Counted from the stretch's first letter, positions 16,850-26,505 are shown. The stretch: DNA of 64,000 nucleotides from Rudaea sp. (GCA_031291055.1 JARLJU010000022.1:1-64000), one strand, 5' to 3'. Notes: generated from the letters alone by a model not told the origin. Program-made: numbers and translations.

Positions 16850-17683
16850 ATGCACGACGCCACTGGTGCGGCTTTCGCGAGCTTCGAGCGGAAATGGCTC
16901 GATGCCTACCCGGAAAATACGCTGGTCGCTGCGTTCTTGCCGGTCGATCGGTGCCAGGGCGAGCGGGCCTTCGGCACGCTCGTCCACGAGCTCGAGCAGG
17001 CGGCATTCGAAGTGCGCGAACCTGAGGTGGCGGCCGCGAAGCTGGCCTGGTGGCGACAGGAACTCGGCGATGCCGCGGCAGGAAATGCACGCCATCCGAT
17101 CACCAAGATCCTGTTCAGCGACGGGCGCACGCAGGCCGTCGATGCCGGGGTCTGGCCGGCCATGGCGGCCGGCGCCGCGATATTGGTCGAGCCACCAGCG
17201 TACGCGACGTTGGCCGATTCGTTCGCCGCGTTCGCGCCGTTCCATGGCGCAGTCGCACTTGCGGAGCACGCGCTGTTCGGCGGACGGCGGGCCGGGGCCG
17301 GCAGCGATGCAACATTGTGGACAATTTCCTATCTGCTGCGGACACTGACATCGACGGCGCAGGTGGGCGCGCTGTTGCCGCTGGATCTGCTTGCACGCCA
17401 CGGCGCCACGCGAACCGCTCTGGCCGCGACGACGCCATTGCGGTCGGCGCTGCTGCGCGACTATCTGGCGGCGCTGGCGGCCCAGATCAGAGCCGTGCAG
17501 CCGCTTTCGCCGCCGGCCAGTCTGAGCCGTCGCGTCCGCACAGCGCTGGATCTGACGCTGATCTCCGCTGCGCAGCGCGCGGCCGATCCGCTGGCGTACC
17601 TGGTCGCGCACAGGCGGGCAGGACGCTGGCGCAGTCTTCTGGTAGCGTGGCACCAGGCGCGTGCGATGGCGGCCAGCGCCTGA
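16850..17683 (+). CDS. Squalene/phytoene synthase-like protein, probably inactive
   Basis: It encodes 277 aa. Residues 56-70 (VREPEVAAAKLAWWRQEL) match the squalene/phytoene synthase fold family, but the two aspartate-rich DxxxD motifs needed for prenyl diphosphate chemistry are not apparent. It starts 8 bases after the HAD phosphatase gene and is likely in its operon. Function is unknown. Similar catalytically reduced proteins are seen in xanthomonads. The Ala/Leu-rich helical composition fits the all-alpha fold. Confidence 0.6.
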   Translation: MHDATGAAFASFERKWLDAYPENTLVAAFLPVDRCQGERAFGTLVHELEQAAFEVREPEVAAAKLAWWRQELGDAAAGNARHPITKILFSDGRTQAVDAGVWPAMAAGAAILVEPPAYATLADSFAAFAPFHGAVALAEHALFGGRRAGAGSDATLWTISYLLRTLTSTAQVGALLPLDLLARHGATRTALAATTPLRSALLRDYLAALAAQIRAVQPLSPPASLSRRVRTALDLTLISAAQRAADPLAYLVAHRRAGRWRSLLVAWHQARAMAASA

Positions 17684-17868
17684 CCGTTCGCGCTGCCCGG
17701 TTGCGATTAGAATCGATCGCGACCATTGAGCGCCGCCGGCACGCTTGCAGCGCGGTTCGGTCCGGCGCGGCTTGATCACTGCAGTTTGCGCCCCAAGCTG
17801 GTATGCAAGAAGTTCATGATGTTGCCGGTCTGCGTCATTCCGGCAGCGGGTTCCCGCGAGGAGATTCC

Positions 17869-18840
17869 ATGCAACAGCACGAAAGCGCCGTACGCGCCAT
17901 GCCCGACGTCGCCAGGGAGGCCGAACCGGCATTTGCCGGCGCGCTGGATTGGGTGGGTATGGGTGACATCGAAGTTCCGGTCATGCTGGCGCAGGCCGAC
18001 GGTCGTAGCGTGCAATCGGCCGCGAGGGTGTCCGCTTACGTCAACCTGAAGCAGCCCGACGTTCGCGGCATCCACATGTCGCGGTTGTATTTGCATGTGG
18101 ACAAGGCACTGTCCGCCGAACCGCTGACGCCGTGCGCGATCCGGCGAATGTTGCGCGATTTCCTCGATTCGCATGTAGAACTTTCCGACCGTGCCATGGT
18201 GCGCATCGCGTTCGACCACCTGGTGCGCCGGCCGGCGCTGAAAAGCGACAACAGTGGCTGGAAATCCTATCCTTTGTCCATTACGGGAATAATGGAGAAA
18301 GGCCAATTTATACTCGAGGTAGGCTGTGAGGTCGTGTATTCGAGTACCTGTCCATGCTCGGCGGCGCTGGCGCGGCAGTTGATCCAGGAACGCTTCGGCG
18401 CAGACTTCGCGCCCAACAAGGCGCTCGACTACGACACCGTCATGCAATGGCTCGGCAGCGATGAGGGCATTTGCGCCACGCCGCACAGCCAGCGCAGCTC
18501 GGCCGAAGTGCGGGTCAAGCTGGTGCCAGGCTTTGGTTTCCCCGTCATCGAACTCATCGACCGCATCGAAGACGCCCTGAAAACGCCGGTGCAGACTGCG
18601 GTGAAGCGCGAAGACGAGCAGGCTTTTGCCCTGTTGAACGGCGCCAACCTCATGTTCTGCGAGGATGCTGCACGGCGTATCCAGAGCGCCCTGAACGCGG
18701 ACGAAGGCATCACCGATTTCTGGATCCGTGCCTCGCACTACGAAAGCCTGCACCCGCACAACGCTGTGGCGGTCGCGACCAAGGGCGTCGCCGGCGGTTA
18801 TGCGGCGGGAGCAGAGGATATCGCGCCGCTGCGGCGCTGA
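17869..18840 (+). CDS. folE2: GTP cyclohydrolase FolE2
   Basis: It encodes 323 aa of the type IB GTP cyclohydrolase family, the first step of folate (and queuosine) synthesis. Markers are the DWVGMGDIEVPV start, the Cys-bearing STCPCSAALARQL (catalytic region), and HSQRSSAEVRV. The start at MQQHESAVRA follows GAGGAG; an upstream in-frame extension lacks this. FolE2 often replaces FolE under zinc limitation, but I saw no clear Zur box in the 185 bases upstream, so regulation is open. Confidence 0.93.
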   Translation: MQQHESAVRAMPDVAREAEPAFAGALDWVGMGDIEVPVMLAQADGRSVQSAARVSAYVNLKQPDVRGIHMSRLYLHVDKALSAEPLTPCAIRRMLRDFLDSHVELSDRAMVRIAFDHLVRRPALKSDNSGWKSYPLSITGIMEKGQFILEVGCEVVYSSTCPCSAALARQLIQERFGADFAPNKALDYDTVMQWLGSDEGICATPHSQRSSAEVRVKLVPGFGFPVIELIDRIEDALKTPVQTAVKREDEQAFALLNGANLMFCEDAARRIQSALNADEGITDFWIRASHYESLHPHNAVAVATKGVAGGYAAGAEDIAPLRR

Positions 18841-18852
18841 TCTGGCACCCGG

Positions 18853-19347
18853 TCACAGCCGTCGGTACATGACGAGCACGTCCACCGGGCCGAGGCGGGC
18901 GTGCCGAAACGCGCTCGGGATGCGGCCGACTATGTCGAATCCGAGCTTGCGCCACAGCCCCACCGCGACTTCGTTTGTGCTGACGACGAAATTGAACTGC
19001 ATTGCGCTGAATCCGGCGCTGCGCGCCTGCGCCATCGAGTGCTCGCATAACTGACGGGCGATGCCACGGTCTCGCGCAGAGGCCGCGACCATGTAGCCGG
19101 CGTTGGCGATGTGGTTGCCGAGGCCGGGCTGATTGGCCCTGAGCATGTAGCAGCCCACGCTGTAGCCCGCGCTCGTGGCGACAAAGCAGCGTGTGCCGCC
19201 GCCGGTCCACAGTTGCTGCGCCTGGTCGAAGCTGATGTCCGGCGCGTAGCTGTATGTGTCGCCGGCGGCGACGACTTCACGGAAAATCGGCCACACCAGA
19301 TCGAACTCCGGCGCCTGGATTTCACGGATGACGACGGAATCATCCAC
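18853..19347 (-). CDS. GNAT-family N-acetyltransferase
   Basis: This 164-aa single GNAT domain protein has the acetyl-CoA-binding AGYMVAASARDRGIARQLCEH (residues ~85-105; the RGIARQL part is the R/Q-x-x-G-x-G/A loop region) and the C-terminal LWRKLGFDIVGRIP. The acceptor is unknown; the family includes amino-acid and antibiotic acetyltransferases. It is convergent with folE2. The 283 bases upstream of it up to dbpA hold nothing I recognise. Confidence 0.8.
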   Translation of the reverse strand: MDDSVVIREIQAPEFDLVWPIFREVVAAGDTYSYAPDISFDQAQQLWTGGGTRCFVATSAGYSVGCYMLRANQPGLGNHIANAGYMVAASARDRGIARQLCEHSMAQARSAGFSAMQFNFVVSTNEVAVGLWRKLGFDIVGRIPSAFRHARLGPVDVLVMYRRL

Positions 19348-19630
19348 GACGACGTCCGTGGGCAGCAGTCACGGGGTTCCTCCAAGGACAACAGTCGGCA
19401 GACGATGGCCTGAACGAAGCGATGCAATGATACGCGCGCTGGAGCGTTTTCTGATGCAATTCGCATCGATCACTTGCGGACCGGCGATCGGCATATTCGC
19501 GCGCGATTCCAGTCCCGGTTGCCGCTTCAGCGGTGGCAACGCGAAGCGGGTTTGTTCTGTCACAAGGGCGTGCAAACCCGCCTGCGTGCCATTGCCGGAG
19601 CGTTCGGGGCGATCGCACGAGCCGACCAGC

Positions 19631-21004
19631 TCAGATTCGCGCCACGCGGAATTTGCGCCCCTTGATCTTGCCGGTACGCAAACGGGCGAGGGCTTTGTCG
19701 GCAAGCTGGCGTGCGACTGCCACGTAAGAGCGCGTTGCGAAGACATCGATCTTGCCGATCGTATCGGCAGGCAGGCCCGCATCGCCGGTCAGCGCGCCGA
19801 GGATGTCGCCGGGTCGCATCTTGTCGCCGCGGCCGCCGTCGATGCGCAAAGTCGCCATCGTCGCTTGCAGGGCGTCCGGCATGGGCGCTGCTAGCGATGT
19901 TGCCTGCGCCCAGCGCAGCGTGGCGCCTTGCTGTCTCTCCAGATCGAGTGCGCGCGGCATCTCGCGCGGCGTGCACAAGCTCAGTGCGATACCAGTGCGA
20001 CCCGCGCGTCCGGTGCGGCCGATGCGATGCAGATACGTATCCGGATCGTGTGGCAATTCGTAATTGATCACGGCGGCCAGATCCTTGATGTCGAGGCCGC
20101 GCGCGGCCACGTCGCTGGCAACCAGCACGCGACAACTGCGGTTGGCGAAACGCACCAGTACTTCGTCGCGGTCGCGCTGCTCGATATCGCCGTGCAAGGC
20201 CAGCGCGGAAAAACCCAATTGCGTGAGTGCATCGACTACATCGGCAGCATCGCTGCGCGTATTGCAGAACACGACGCTGGACTCTGGGCGATATTGCTGC
20301 AGCAATCCGGCCAGCATCGCCGGCTTGTTTTTCAACTCGACTTCAAAAAACAATTGCTCGATGGCCACTTGTTCCGCCGCGGCGGCAACGGTGACTTCGA
20401 GCGGATCGCGCAGCACATTGGCGCTGATCGCGCGCACCGCGTCGGGAAAGGTCGCCGAGAACAGCAGAGTCTGACGCTGCGCCGGCGTCTTGCCGATGAT
20501 TTCGCGGATCGGTTCCTCGAAGCCCATGTCGAACATGCGATCGGCTTCGTCCAGCACCAGGGTGCGCACGTGGGCCAGATGCAGGACGTGCTTGCGCAAC
20601 AATTCCTGGATACGTCCCGGCGTGCCGACGACGACGTGCGAGTCCTTGCGCAGCGATGCGAGCTGCGGCCCGAGCGGCACGCCACCGGTCAGGATCAGCA
20701 CTTTCAGATTCGGAATCGCAGCGGCGAGGCGACGTATTTCCTTGGCCACCTGATCGGCGAGTTCACGTGTGGGGCACAGCACCAGGGCCTGCACGCGCAG
20801 CTTTGCCGGATCCAGGCGCTGCAGCAGGCCCAGGCCGAACGCCACCGTCTTGCCGCTGCCGGTAGGCGCCTGACCGACCAGATCGCGGCCTTGCAGGATC
20901 GCCGGCAGGCTCTGCGCCTGTACCGGCGTCATCGTCGTGTAGTTCAGCGCCTCGGTCGCCTTGAGCAGCGGCGCATGTAGCGGCAAGGCGGAGAATTCAT
21001 TCAT
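19631..21004 (-). CDS. dbpA: ATP-dependent RNA helicase DbpA
   Basis: This 457-aa DEAD-box helicase matures 23S rRNA through hairpin 92. Visible are the Q motif (TPVQAQSLP), Walker A APTGSGKT, PTRELA, TPGRI, VLDEADRMF, SAT in FSATFP, ARGLDI and HRIGRTGRAG. The C-terminal DbpA RNA-binding domain (KMRPGDILGALTGDAGL and KIKGRKFRVARI) distinguishes it from other DEAD-box proteins. The start at MNEFSALPL (21004) matches the family. Confidence 0.93.
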   Translation of the reverse strand: MNEFSALPLHAPLLKATEALNYTTMTPVQAQSLPAILQGRDLVGQAPTGSGKTVAFGLGLLQRLDPAKLRVQALVLCPTRELADQVAKEIRRLAAAIPNLKVLILTGGVPLGPQLASLRKDSHVVVGTPGRIQELLRKHVLHLAHVRTLVLDEADRMFDMGFEEPIREIIGKTPAQRQTLLFSATFPDAVRAISANVLRDPLEVTVAAAAEQVAIEQLFFEVELKNKPAMLAGLLQQYRPESSVVFCNTRSDAADVVDALTQLGFSALALHGDIEQRDRDEVLVRFANRSCRVLVASDVAARGLDIKDLAAVINYELPHDPDTYLHRIGRTGRAGRTGIALSLCTPREMPRALDLERQQGATLRWAQATSLAAPMPDALQATMATLRIDGGRGDKMRPGDILGALTGDAGLPADTIGKIDVFATRSYVAVARQLADKALARLRTGKIKGRKFRVARI

Positions 21005-21079
21005 GCCGCCATGATTACATAAGACGCGATTACATAAGTGTGGATCGCACAAGACTGAACCGCACCATGCGGCGGGATT

Positions 21080-21916
21080 TCAGTCACCGGGTTTCGCCAG
21101 CAAGGCCGGATCGAGCCTCACCTCGAACCAGTTGAATCCCCAGTGCGCGTGTGGACCGGTCGCGCGGCCGGTCATGCCGACCTCGCCGATGACTTGGCCC
21201 GGTTGGACGCGATCGCCGACTTTCACATCGAGCTTGCTCATGTGCAGGAAGGAGCTCGACAGGCCGTAACCATGGTCAAGCAGCACCGTGCCGCCAGTGA
21301 GGACCAGATCGGGTTCGGCAAACGTGACGATGCCCGCGGCGGGCGCATGGATCGGTGTTCCGGCGGGGACCGCCATGTCCAGGCCCATGTGCGGTGCCTT
21401 CGGCGTGCCGTTGTCGATGCGTTGGCTGCCGTAGACGCCGCTGATTCGCGCGCCTTGCACCGGCAGCGCAAAGCCGTGCAGGAAATCCTCGCGCGCATCG
21501 TCGCGTTTGCGCGCCTCGGCCACACGCGCCTGCTCGCGTTCGATGCGCGCGGCGGTTGCCGGATCGGGCGTCACGGTTTTCTGCGGCAGACCTTCGACGC
21601 GCTCGATGCGGTATTCGCGCTTCTCGACCGCGAGCGACAGGGTGTTCGCCTTGCCATTGCTGTAGCGAACATGCAGCGGCACATGCGCCGGCGCATCGCG
21701 ATCCAATCCGAAGACAAAGGTGCCATCTGTGCCTACGCGCAGGCGGCGCCCGGCGAATTGAACGATGGACCCGGCCGGCGCATGGCCGATCACCAGCTGC
21801 CCCTGTTCCAGATGCGGCGGCAGCTGCAGGCTTCGGTCGGCAGCAAAAAGTGGATAAGTAAACATTGCGCCAAGCAGCAGCGCCGCAATGAGGCTGTTTT
21901 GACGACGGCGATTCAC
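21080..21916 (-). CDS. M23 family zinc metallopeptidase, periplasmic
   Basis: It encodes 278 aa from a GTG start. It has a signal peptide (residues 1-25, ending PLFAA), an N-terminal beta domain, a short charged helix (ARIEREQARVAEARKRDDARE) and a C-terminal LytM/M23 domain. Zinc ligands are seen in HMGLD and HAHW, so the site looks active. These enzymes cut peptidoglycan cross-bridges. Its GTG overlaps the stop codon of pyrC by four bases, so it is translationally coupled to pyrC, an unexpected pairing. Confidence 0.85.
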   Translation of the reverse strand: MNRRRQNSLIAALLLGAMFTYPLFAADRSLQLPPHLEQGQLVIGHAPAGSIVQFAGRRLRVGTDGTFVFGLDRDAPAHVPLHVRYSNGKANTLSLAVEKREYRIERVEGLPQKTVTPDPATAARIEREQARVAEARKRDDAREDFLHGFALPVQGARISGVYGSQRIDNGTPKAPHMGLDMAVPAGTPIHAPAAGIVTFAEPDLVLTGGTVLLDHGYGLSSSFLHMSKLDVKVGDRVQPGQVIGEVGMTGRATGPHAHWGFNWFEVRLDPALLAKPGD

Positions 21917-23247
21917 CGGTCGAATTCCAGCCGGCGACCCAGCTGGCTGTCATCGAGCCTGCCATCATTCCAGGCCAGATGGCCGTTGACCCAGGTTGCA
22001 GCCACGCTGGAGCGGAACGTGGTGCCCTCGAATGGCGACCAATGGCATTTGGACAGCACCAGATCGCGCGTCACGGTCTGTGGGGTGTGCAGATCGATCA
22101 GGGTCAAGTCCGCCCAATGGCCTGGGCGGATGAAGCCGCGCTCATGCACGTCGAAGCGCTGCGCCGGCGCATGCGCGGTCTTCTCGACGATCAGTTCGAT
22201 CGACAGTTGCCCGTCGAACCAGCGTTCCAGCGCGCACTGCAGCACGAACTGGACCAGCGGCAGGCCGGAAGGCGCCTTCTCGTAGGGCTGCTGCTTTTCT
22301 TCCAGCGTGTGCGGGGCATGATCGGTGGCGAGGATGTCGATACGCCCGTCGCGCAATGCGGCGATGATCGCCTGGCGATCGCTTTCGGACTTGATCGCAG
22401 GATTGCACTTGATCAGGTTTCCTTTTGCTGCGTAATCCACTTCTGAAAAATGTAAAAAATGGACGCAGGTCTCGGCCGTGATGCGCTTGCCGGCCATCGG
22501 CCCGGGTGCGAACAGGTCCAGTTCTTCCGCCGTGGAAATATGCAAAACGTGCAGCCGCGTGCCGTGACGGCGCGCCAGCTCGATCGCCAGGCGTGTGGAC
22601 TTGATGCAGGCTTCGCGCGAGCGGATGTAGGGATGACGTTCGACCGGGATCGCGTCGCCATAGCGCGCGCGTTCCCTGGCCAGATTGGCTTCGATCGTCG
22701 GCGTATCCTCGCAGTGGGTGACCACGGGCACCGGCGCATCACGGAAGATGCCATTGAGCGTTTCTGGATTATCGACCAGCATGTTGCCGGTCGAGGCACC
22801 CATGAAAATCTTGATGCCACACGCGCTGCGTGGATCGAGTTTGCGGATCAAGTCCAGATTGTCGTTGGTCGCGCCGAAATAAAACGCGTGGTTGGCGACT
22901 GATTTCTGTGCGGCGCGGGCGTATTTGTCGGCAAGCGCCGGATAATCCGTCGTCGTCGGCTTGGAGTTCGGCATCTCGAAGAAGCTGGTCACTCCACCGG
23001 CGACGGCAGCGCGCGACTCGGTGTAAAAATCTCCTTTGTACTCCAGCCCGGGCTCGCGGAAATGCACTTGGTCGTCGATCATGCCCGGGAGCAGCAGGCG
23101 CCCGCGCGCGTCGAACACGCGTTCTCCTGGCTTGGCCGCGAGCGATGACGCGACGGTCTCGATGCGGCCGCCGCGCACGCGTACGTCGCCGGGGAATCGG
23201 CGGCCTTCGTTGACGATGTCGGCGTTGACGATCAACCAATCATTCAT
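21913..23247 (-). CDS. pyrC: Dihydroorotase (class I)
   Basis: This 444-aa amidohydrolase catalyses the third step of pyrimidine synthesis. The first metal motif reads DDQVHFREPG, with Gln where many relatives have the first His of HxH; this variant occurs in some dihydroorotases. The metal-bridging lysine region is GIKIFMGASTGNML, with His ligands in VTHCED and LHVLHISTAEE and Asp in LATDHAPH. The start at MNDWLIVN (23247) is chosen by similarity; an ATG four codons upstream is also possible. yidD is upstream on the same strand. Confidence 0.88.
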   Translation of the reverse strand: MNDWLIVNADIVNEGRRFPGDVRVRGGRIETVASSLAAKPGERVFDARGRLLLPGMIDDQVHFREPGLEYKGDFYTESRAAVAGGVTSFFEMPNSKPTTTDYPALADKYARAAQKSVANHAFYFGATNDNLDLIRKLDPRSACGIKIFMGASTGNMLVDNPETLNGIFRDAPVPVVTHCEDTPTIEANLARERARYGDAIPVERHPYIRSREACIKSTRLAIELARRHGTRLHVLHISTAEELDLFAPGPMAGKRITAETCVHFLHFSEVDYAAKGNLIKCNPAIKSESDRQAIIAALRDGRIDILATDHAPHTLEEKQQPYEKAPSGLPLVQFVLQCALERWFDGQLSIELIVEKTAHAPAQRFDVHERGFIRPGHWADLTLIDLHTPQTVTRDLVLSKCHWSPFEGTTFRSSVAATWVNGHLAWNDGRLDDSQLGRRLEFDR

Positions 23248-23274
23248 GGTGGCAGGCATCCATAGGGCAAGCGC

Positions 23275-23559
23275 TCATGCAGGTGGTTCCTTCGATGGCG
23301 GCGGATGTGCGCAATCCGCTGACGCGGTCCGCCGATGCATGGTAAACGTTTCCGGCACCGGATCGAACCCGCCGGCACACAGGGGCTGACAGCGCGCGAT
23401 GCGCCATAGCGCGAGCAGGCTGCCACGCCATGCGCCGAAGCGGGTCACCGCCTCCCGCGCATAGTCCGAACAACTCGGGTGGAAACGGCAGCGCGTTCCC
23501 AGCAAGGGGCTGAGCAGGCGCTTGTAGCAGGCCAGGAGGAATAGAATGAGTCGGTTCAC
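23275..23559 (-). CDS. yidD: Membrane protein insertion efficiency factor YidD
   Basis: It encodes 94 aa from a GTG start. The conserved core is LLACYKRLLSPLLG, CRFHPSCSDYA (diagnostic Cys pattern), RFGAWRGS and RCQPLCAGGFDPVP. YidD assists YidC/Sec insertion. It is normally linked to rnpA-yidC; here it precedes pyrC by 27 bases. The C-terminal ~20 residues (CAHPPPSKEPPA) are a loose extension. Confidence 0.92.
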   Translation of the reverse strand: MNRLILFLLACYKRLLSPLLGTRCRFHPSCSDYAREAVTRFGAWRGSLLALWRIARCQPLCAGGFDPVPETFTMHRRTASADCAHPPPSKEPPA

Positions 23560-23568
23560 GGCGGCGAT

Positions 23569-23637
23569 GGTTGTCGGTTGCTGGTTGTCAGCGGTCGGAG
23601 GCAGGGTTTGAATCTTACCGACAACCAACCGGCAACC
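23569..23637. repeat. GGTTG-type intergenic inverted repeat (copy 2)
   Basis: The left part begins GGTTGTCGGTTGCTGGTTG; the right part ends CCGACAACCAACCGGCAACC (20 bases ending at 23637), an approximate reverse complement. It lies in the divergent gap between yidD and dksA, just upstream of the dksA promoter. Confidence 0.6.
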
Positions 23638-23648
23638 ATCTAAAAGGG

Positions 23649-23677
23649 TTGCCGCTAGTGGGCACTTAGGCTATAAC
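23649..23677 (+). promoter_or_regulatory. Sigma-70 promoter of dksA
   Basis: TTGCCG (23649-23654), a 17-base spacer, then TATAAC (23672-23677). Transcription would begin near 23684, giving a very short leader before the ATG at 23697. Confidence 0.55.
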
Positions 23678-23696
23678 ACGCGACCGCCGAGGGACA

Positions 23697-24569
23697 ATGG
23701 TGAAGGACATGGCGAATTCCAAACGCAAACCTGCAGCAGCAGCGGCCAAGAAGCCGGTCGCAAAGAAGTCCGTGCCGGTGAAAAAACCGTCTGCGCCCAA
23801 GAAAGCGCCGGCGCGCAAGCCGCAAAAGACAGCCAAGGCACAGGCGCACAAGAAACCGCCCGCGCCGTCACGCAAGCCGGTAAAAACCGCGAAGCAAGCC
23901 AAACCGGCGAAGAAAGTCGTCGCGCCAAAGCCCGCGCCGAAGAAGTCCCAGGCCACGGCCAAGCCGGTCAAGGCTGCGCCGCCCAGCAAGTCAGGACCCA
24001 ACAAGTCCGTTCCGGTCACATCCTCCACCACGGTGAAATCCGGCACGTCCGCAACGCTGAAACCAACCAATGGATCGAAAAAGGGAAAAATGGCAGCAGT
24101 AGCAAACAAGGACAACATCACGCGCGAAGACGGACGTTATGCGCTGCCGAGCACGACCGTAGTCGATCTGCCCGCAAACTATCACCCGCTGGCGCGCGAG
24201 GAATACATGGGCCCGCGCCAGCTCGCCTATTTCCGTGCCAAGCTGCAGAAGTGGCGCGAGGATCTGGTCGAGGAATCCAAGCAAACCATCGACAATCTGC
24301 GCGAAGAAGTGCGCGATGTCGGTGACGAAGCCGAGCGCGCCACGCGTGAAACGGAAAATTCTCTGGAGCTGCGCACCCGCGACCGCTATCGCAAGCTGAT
24401 CGCCAAGATCGACAAGGCGCTCAAGCGTATCGAGGAAGGCCGCTACGGTTTTTGCGAGGAAACCGACGAGGAAATCGGCATCGAGCGCCTGGAAGCGCGC
24501 CCGATCGCCACCCTGTGCCTGGACGCGCAGGAGCGCTGGGAGCACCGGCAGAAGCAGATGGGCGACTGA
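23697..24569 (+). CDS. dksA: DksA-family RNA polymerase regulator, zinc-independent type, with long basic extension
   Basis: It encodes 290 aa. The first ~130 residues are Lys/Ala/Pro-rich (histone-H1-like). The DksA core follows (about 140-290): coiled-coil arms (FRAKLQKWREDLVEES to ERATRETENSLELRTRDRYRKL, with the DEAE-like DEAERATRE region at the tip) and the globular finger. The finger reads CEET and later CLDA, so only two of four zinc cysteines remain (C-x2-T, C-x2-A), the pattern of Pseudomonas DksA2, which works without zinc. DksA with ppGpp reprograms rRNA and amino-acid promoters. An in-frame ATG at 23709 is an alternative start. Confidence 0.88.
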   Translation: MVKDMANSKRKPAAAAAKKPVAKKSVPVKKPSAPKKAPARKPQKTAKAQAHKKPPAPSRKPVKTAKQAKPAKKVVAPKPAPKKSQATAKPVKAAPPSKSGPNKSVPVTSSTTVKSGTSATLKPTNGSKKGKMAAVANKDNITREDGRYALPSTTVVDLPANYHPLAREEYMGPRQLAYFRAKLQKWREDLVEESKQTIDNLREEVRDVGDEAERATRETENSLELRTRDRYRKLIAKIDKALKRIEEGRYGFCEETDEEIGIERLEARPIATLCLDAQERWEHRQKQMGD

Positions 24570-24575
24570 GTAAAC

Positions 24576-24660
24576 GGTTGCTGGTTGCCAGATCAGGGGT
24601 GTCTCTCCAGAAAGCCTTTGTGGCTGTCAGGCTTCTGCCATCAACCGCAAACCAGCAACC
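24576..24660. repeat. GGTTG-type intergenic inverted repeat (copy 3)
   Basis: The arms GGTTGCTGGTTGCCA (24576-24590) and CCGCAAACCAGCAACC (24645-24660) pair over most of their length. It fills the gap between convergent dksA and sufE and ends on the sufE stop codon, so it could act as a bidirectional 3' structure. Confidence 0.65.
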
Positions 24661-25100
24661 TAAGCCGGTGCGCCAGCATGTTCCTGTATGCGTCTGAGCA
24701 TTGCCGCCAGCCCGTTGCTGCGGGTTGGCGACAGGTGCTTGGCGAGGCCGATCGCTTGGATAAAGCGCGGTTGGGTGTCGAGAATCTCCCGCGCCGACCG
24801 GCCCGAGTAGACTCGCAGCAGCAGAGCGATCAGGCCGGAGACGATGGCTGAATCGCTGATCGCGCTGAAATCCAGACGCTGCGCATTGCCGCTGGCCACC
24901 AGCCATACCTGCGACTGACAGCCCTGAACCTTGTTTGCATCGATCCTGAACTCGTCCGCAAACGGCGGCAACTTGCGGCCGAGATCGATCAGATACTGAT
25001 AGCGCTCGGTCCAGTCAACGAAGAAGGAAAATTCCTCGGCGATGGCGGTCTGCGCATCCTCTGCGGACTCGTGGACGGTGATGTCAGGCTGCGCATTCAT
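24660..25100 (-). CDS. sufE: SufE-like cysteine desulfurase activator
   Basis: It encodes 146 aa. SufE accepts persulfide sulfur from SufS for Fe-S cluster assembly. The sulfur-accepting Cys61 lies in [10 protein letters not shown], and the family fold is complete from [14 protein letters not shown] to the C-terminus. It overlaps the 3' end of cysS by 17 bases on the same strand, so cysteine charging and sulfur mobilisation genes are cotranscribed. No sufS/sufBCD genes are in the window. Confidence 0.9.
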   Translation of the reverse strand: MNAQPDITVHESAEDAQTAIAEEFSFFVDWTERYQYLIDLGRKLPPFADEFRIDANKVQGCQSQVWLVASGNAQRLDFSAISDSAIVSGLIALLLRVYSGRSAREILDTQPRFIQAIGLAKHLSPTRSNGLAAMLRRIQEHAGAPA

Positions 25101-26505
25101 CGCGGTTTGCTCCGCCCGGGTTGGCCAGCTTCCAGCGCGCGCCCTGCGGGCCGTCCTCGATTACCACGCCGTGTGCAGCAAGCTCGTCGCGGATGCGGTC
25201 GGCGCCGGCAAAGTCGCGTTGTTTCCTCGCTTCCGCGCGTTCGCCGAGCAGGCGCTCGACCCAGGACGCATCGATTTGCGTGCCCGCACCTGAACGCTGG
25301 AACCAGTTCTCGGCATCCTGCTGCAGCAGGCCGAGAAACTTCCCCGCCGCAAGCAAGGCCGATTTTGCTGCTTTCTTGTCTTGTGGATTTGTAGCCTTGC
25401 GCGCGGTTTCCGCCAACCGTGCCAATACCGATAGAGCATCCGGTGTGTTGAGATCATCCATCAGCGCCGATTCCAGTTCTTCGGGCAACGCGGCGGCGGT
25501 CGCGATTTCGACATCGCCCAGGCCACGCAGGGTGCCGTACAACCCGTCGAGCGTGCGCTGGGTCTGCTCTAGCACGGACGGCGACCAGTCCAGCGGCTGC
25601 CGGTAATGCGCCTTGAGCAGGGTGAAGCGCAGGATTTCAGGGTTGTGTTTCTGCAGCAGCTCGTGCAGCACCAGGGTGTTGCCCAGCGACTTCGACATCT
25701 TTTTCCCGTCGAACGTGAGCATGCCGTTGTGCAGCCAGTAGCGTGCGAAGATCCGGCCGCCGTGCGCGCAGGTGGATTGCGCTACCTCGTTCTCGTGATG
25801 CGGAAACATTAGATCATTGCCGCCTGCGTGGATGTCGATGCTGTCGCCCAGGTGCGCTTCGCTCATCGCCGAGCATTCGATGTGCCAGCCAGGCCGCCCG
25901 CGGCCCCAGGGGCTGTCCCAGCCGGGCAGGTCCGACGTCGATGGTTTCCACAGCACGAAGTCGGCCGGATTGCGCTTGTAGGGTGCGACTTCAACGCGCG
26001 CGCCGGCGATCATTTCATCGGTGGAGCGGCCGGACAAGTGGCCGTATTCCGGGAACGAAGCGACATCGAAAAGAACGTGACCTTCGGCAGCGTAGGCATG
26101 GCCTCGTTCGATCAGGCGCTCGCACATCCCGGTGATCTGCGGGATATGTTGCGTCGCATAAGGCACGACGTCGGGCTCGTCCACGCCAAGCGCGGCCATA
26201 TCTTCGTGATAGGCGGCGGCGTAGCGCTGCGTGACCGTTTCGATCGGCACGCCGGCTGCGTGGGCGGCGGTGTTGATCTTGTCGTCGACATCGGTGACAT
26301 TGCGTGCGTAGACGACGTGTTCCGGTCCGTACATGCGCTTGAGCAGACGTACCAGCAAACCGAACACGACAGGGCCGCGTGCATTGCCGATATGCACGTA
26401 GTTGTATACCGTTGGCCCGCACAGGTACATGGTTACCCGCGCAGGATCCTGGGGGATGAAATCCTCGATTCGACGGGTCAGGGTGTTGTGCAGTCGCAGG
26501 GGCAT
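25084..26505 (-). CDS. cysS: Cysteinyl-tRNA synthetase
   Basis: This 473-aa class I synthetase has the HIGH motif HIGN with the zinc Cys in [18 protein letters not shown], the zinc-binding [10 protein letters not shown] and [15 protein letters not shown], and KMSKS in [12 protein letters not shown]. The start at [12 protein letters not shown] (26505) is the family start. It is followed by sufE with overlap. Confidence 0.97.
   Translation of the reverse strand: MPLRLHNTLTRRIEDFIPQDPARVTMYLCGPTVYNYVHIGNARGPVVFGLLVRLLKRMYGPEHVVYARNVTDVDDKINTAAHAAGVPIETVTQRYAAAYHEDMAALGVDEPDVVPYATQHIPQITGMCERLIERGHAYAAEGHVLFDVASFPEYGHLSGRSTDEMIAGARVEVAPYKRNPADFVLWKPSTSDLPGWDSPWGRGRPGWHIECSAMSEAHLGDSIDIHAGGNDLMFPHHENEVAQSTCAHGGRIFARYWLHNGMLTFDGKKMSKSLGNTLVLHELLQKHNPEILRFTLLKAHYRQPLDWSPSVLEQTQRTLDGLYGTLRGLGDVEIATAAALPEELESALMDDLNTPDALSVLARLAETARKATNPQDKKAAKSALLAAGKFLGLLQQDAENWFQRSGAGTQIDASWVERLLGERAEARKQRDFAGADRIRDELAAHGVVIEDGPQGARWKLANPGGANRDECAA

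Noticed and set aside
17684-17868. Zur box or riboswitch before folE2
   Set aside because: No palindromic AT-rich Zur-like site and no recognisable riboswitch core in the gap.
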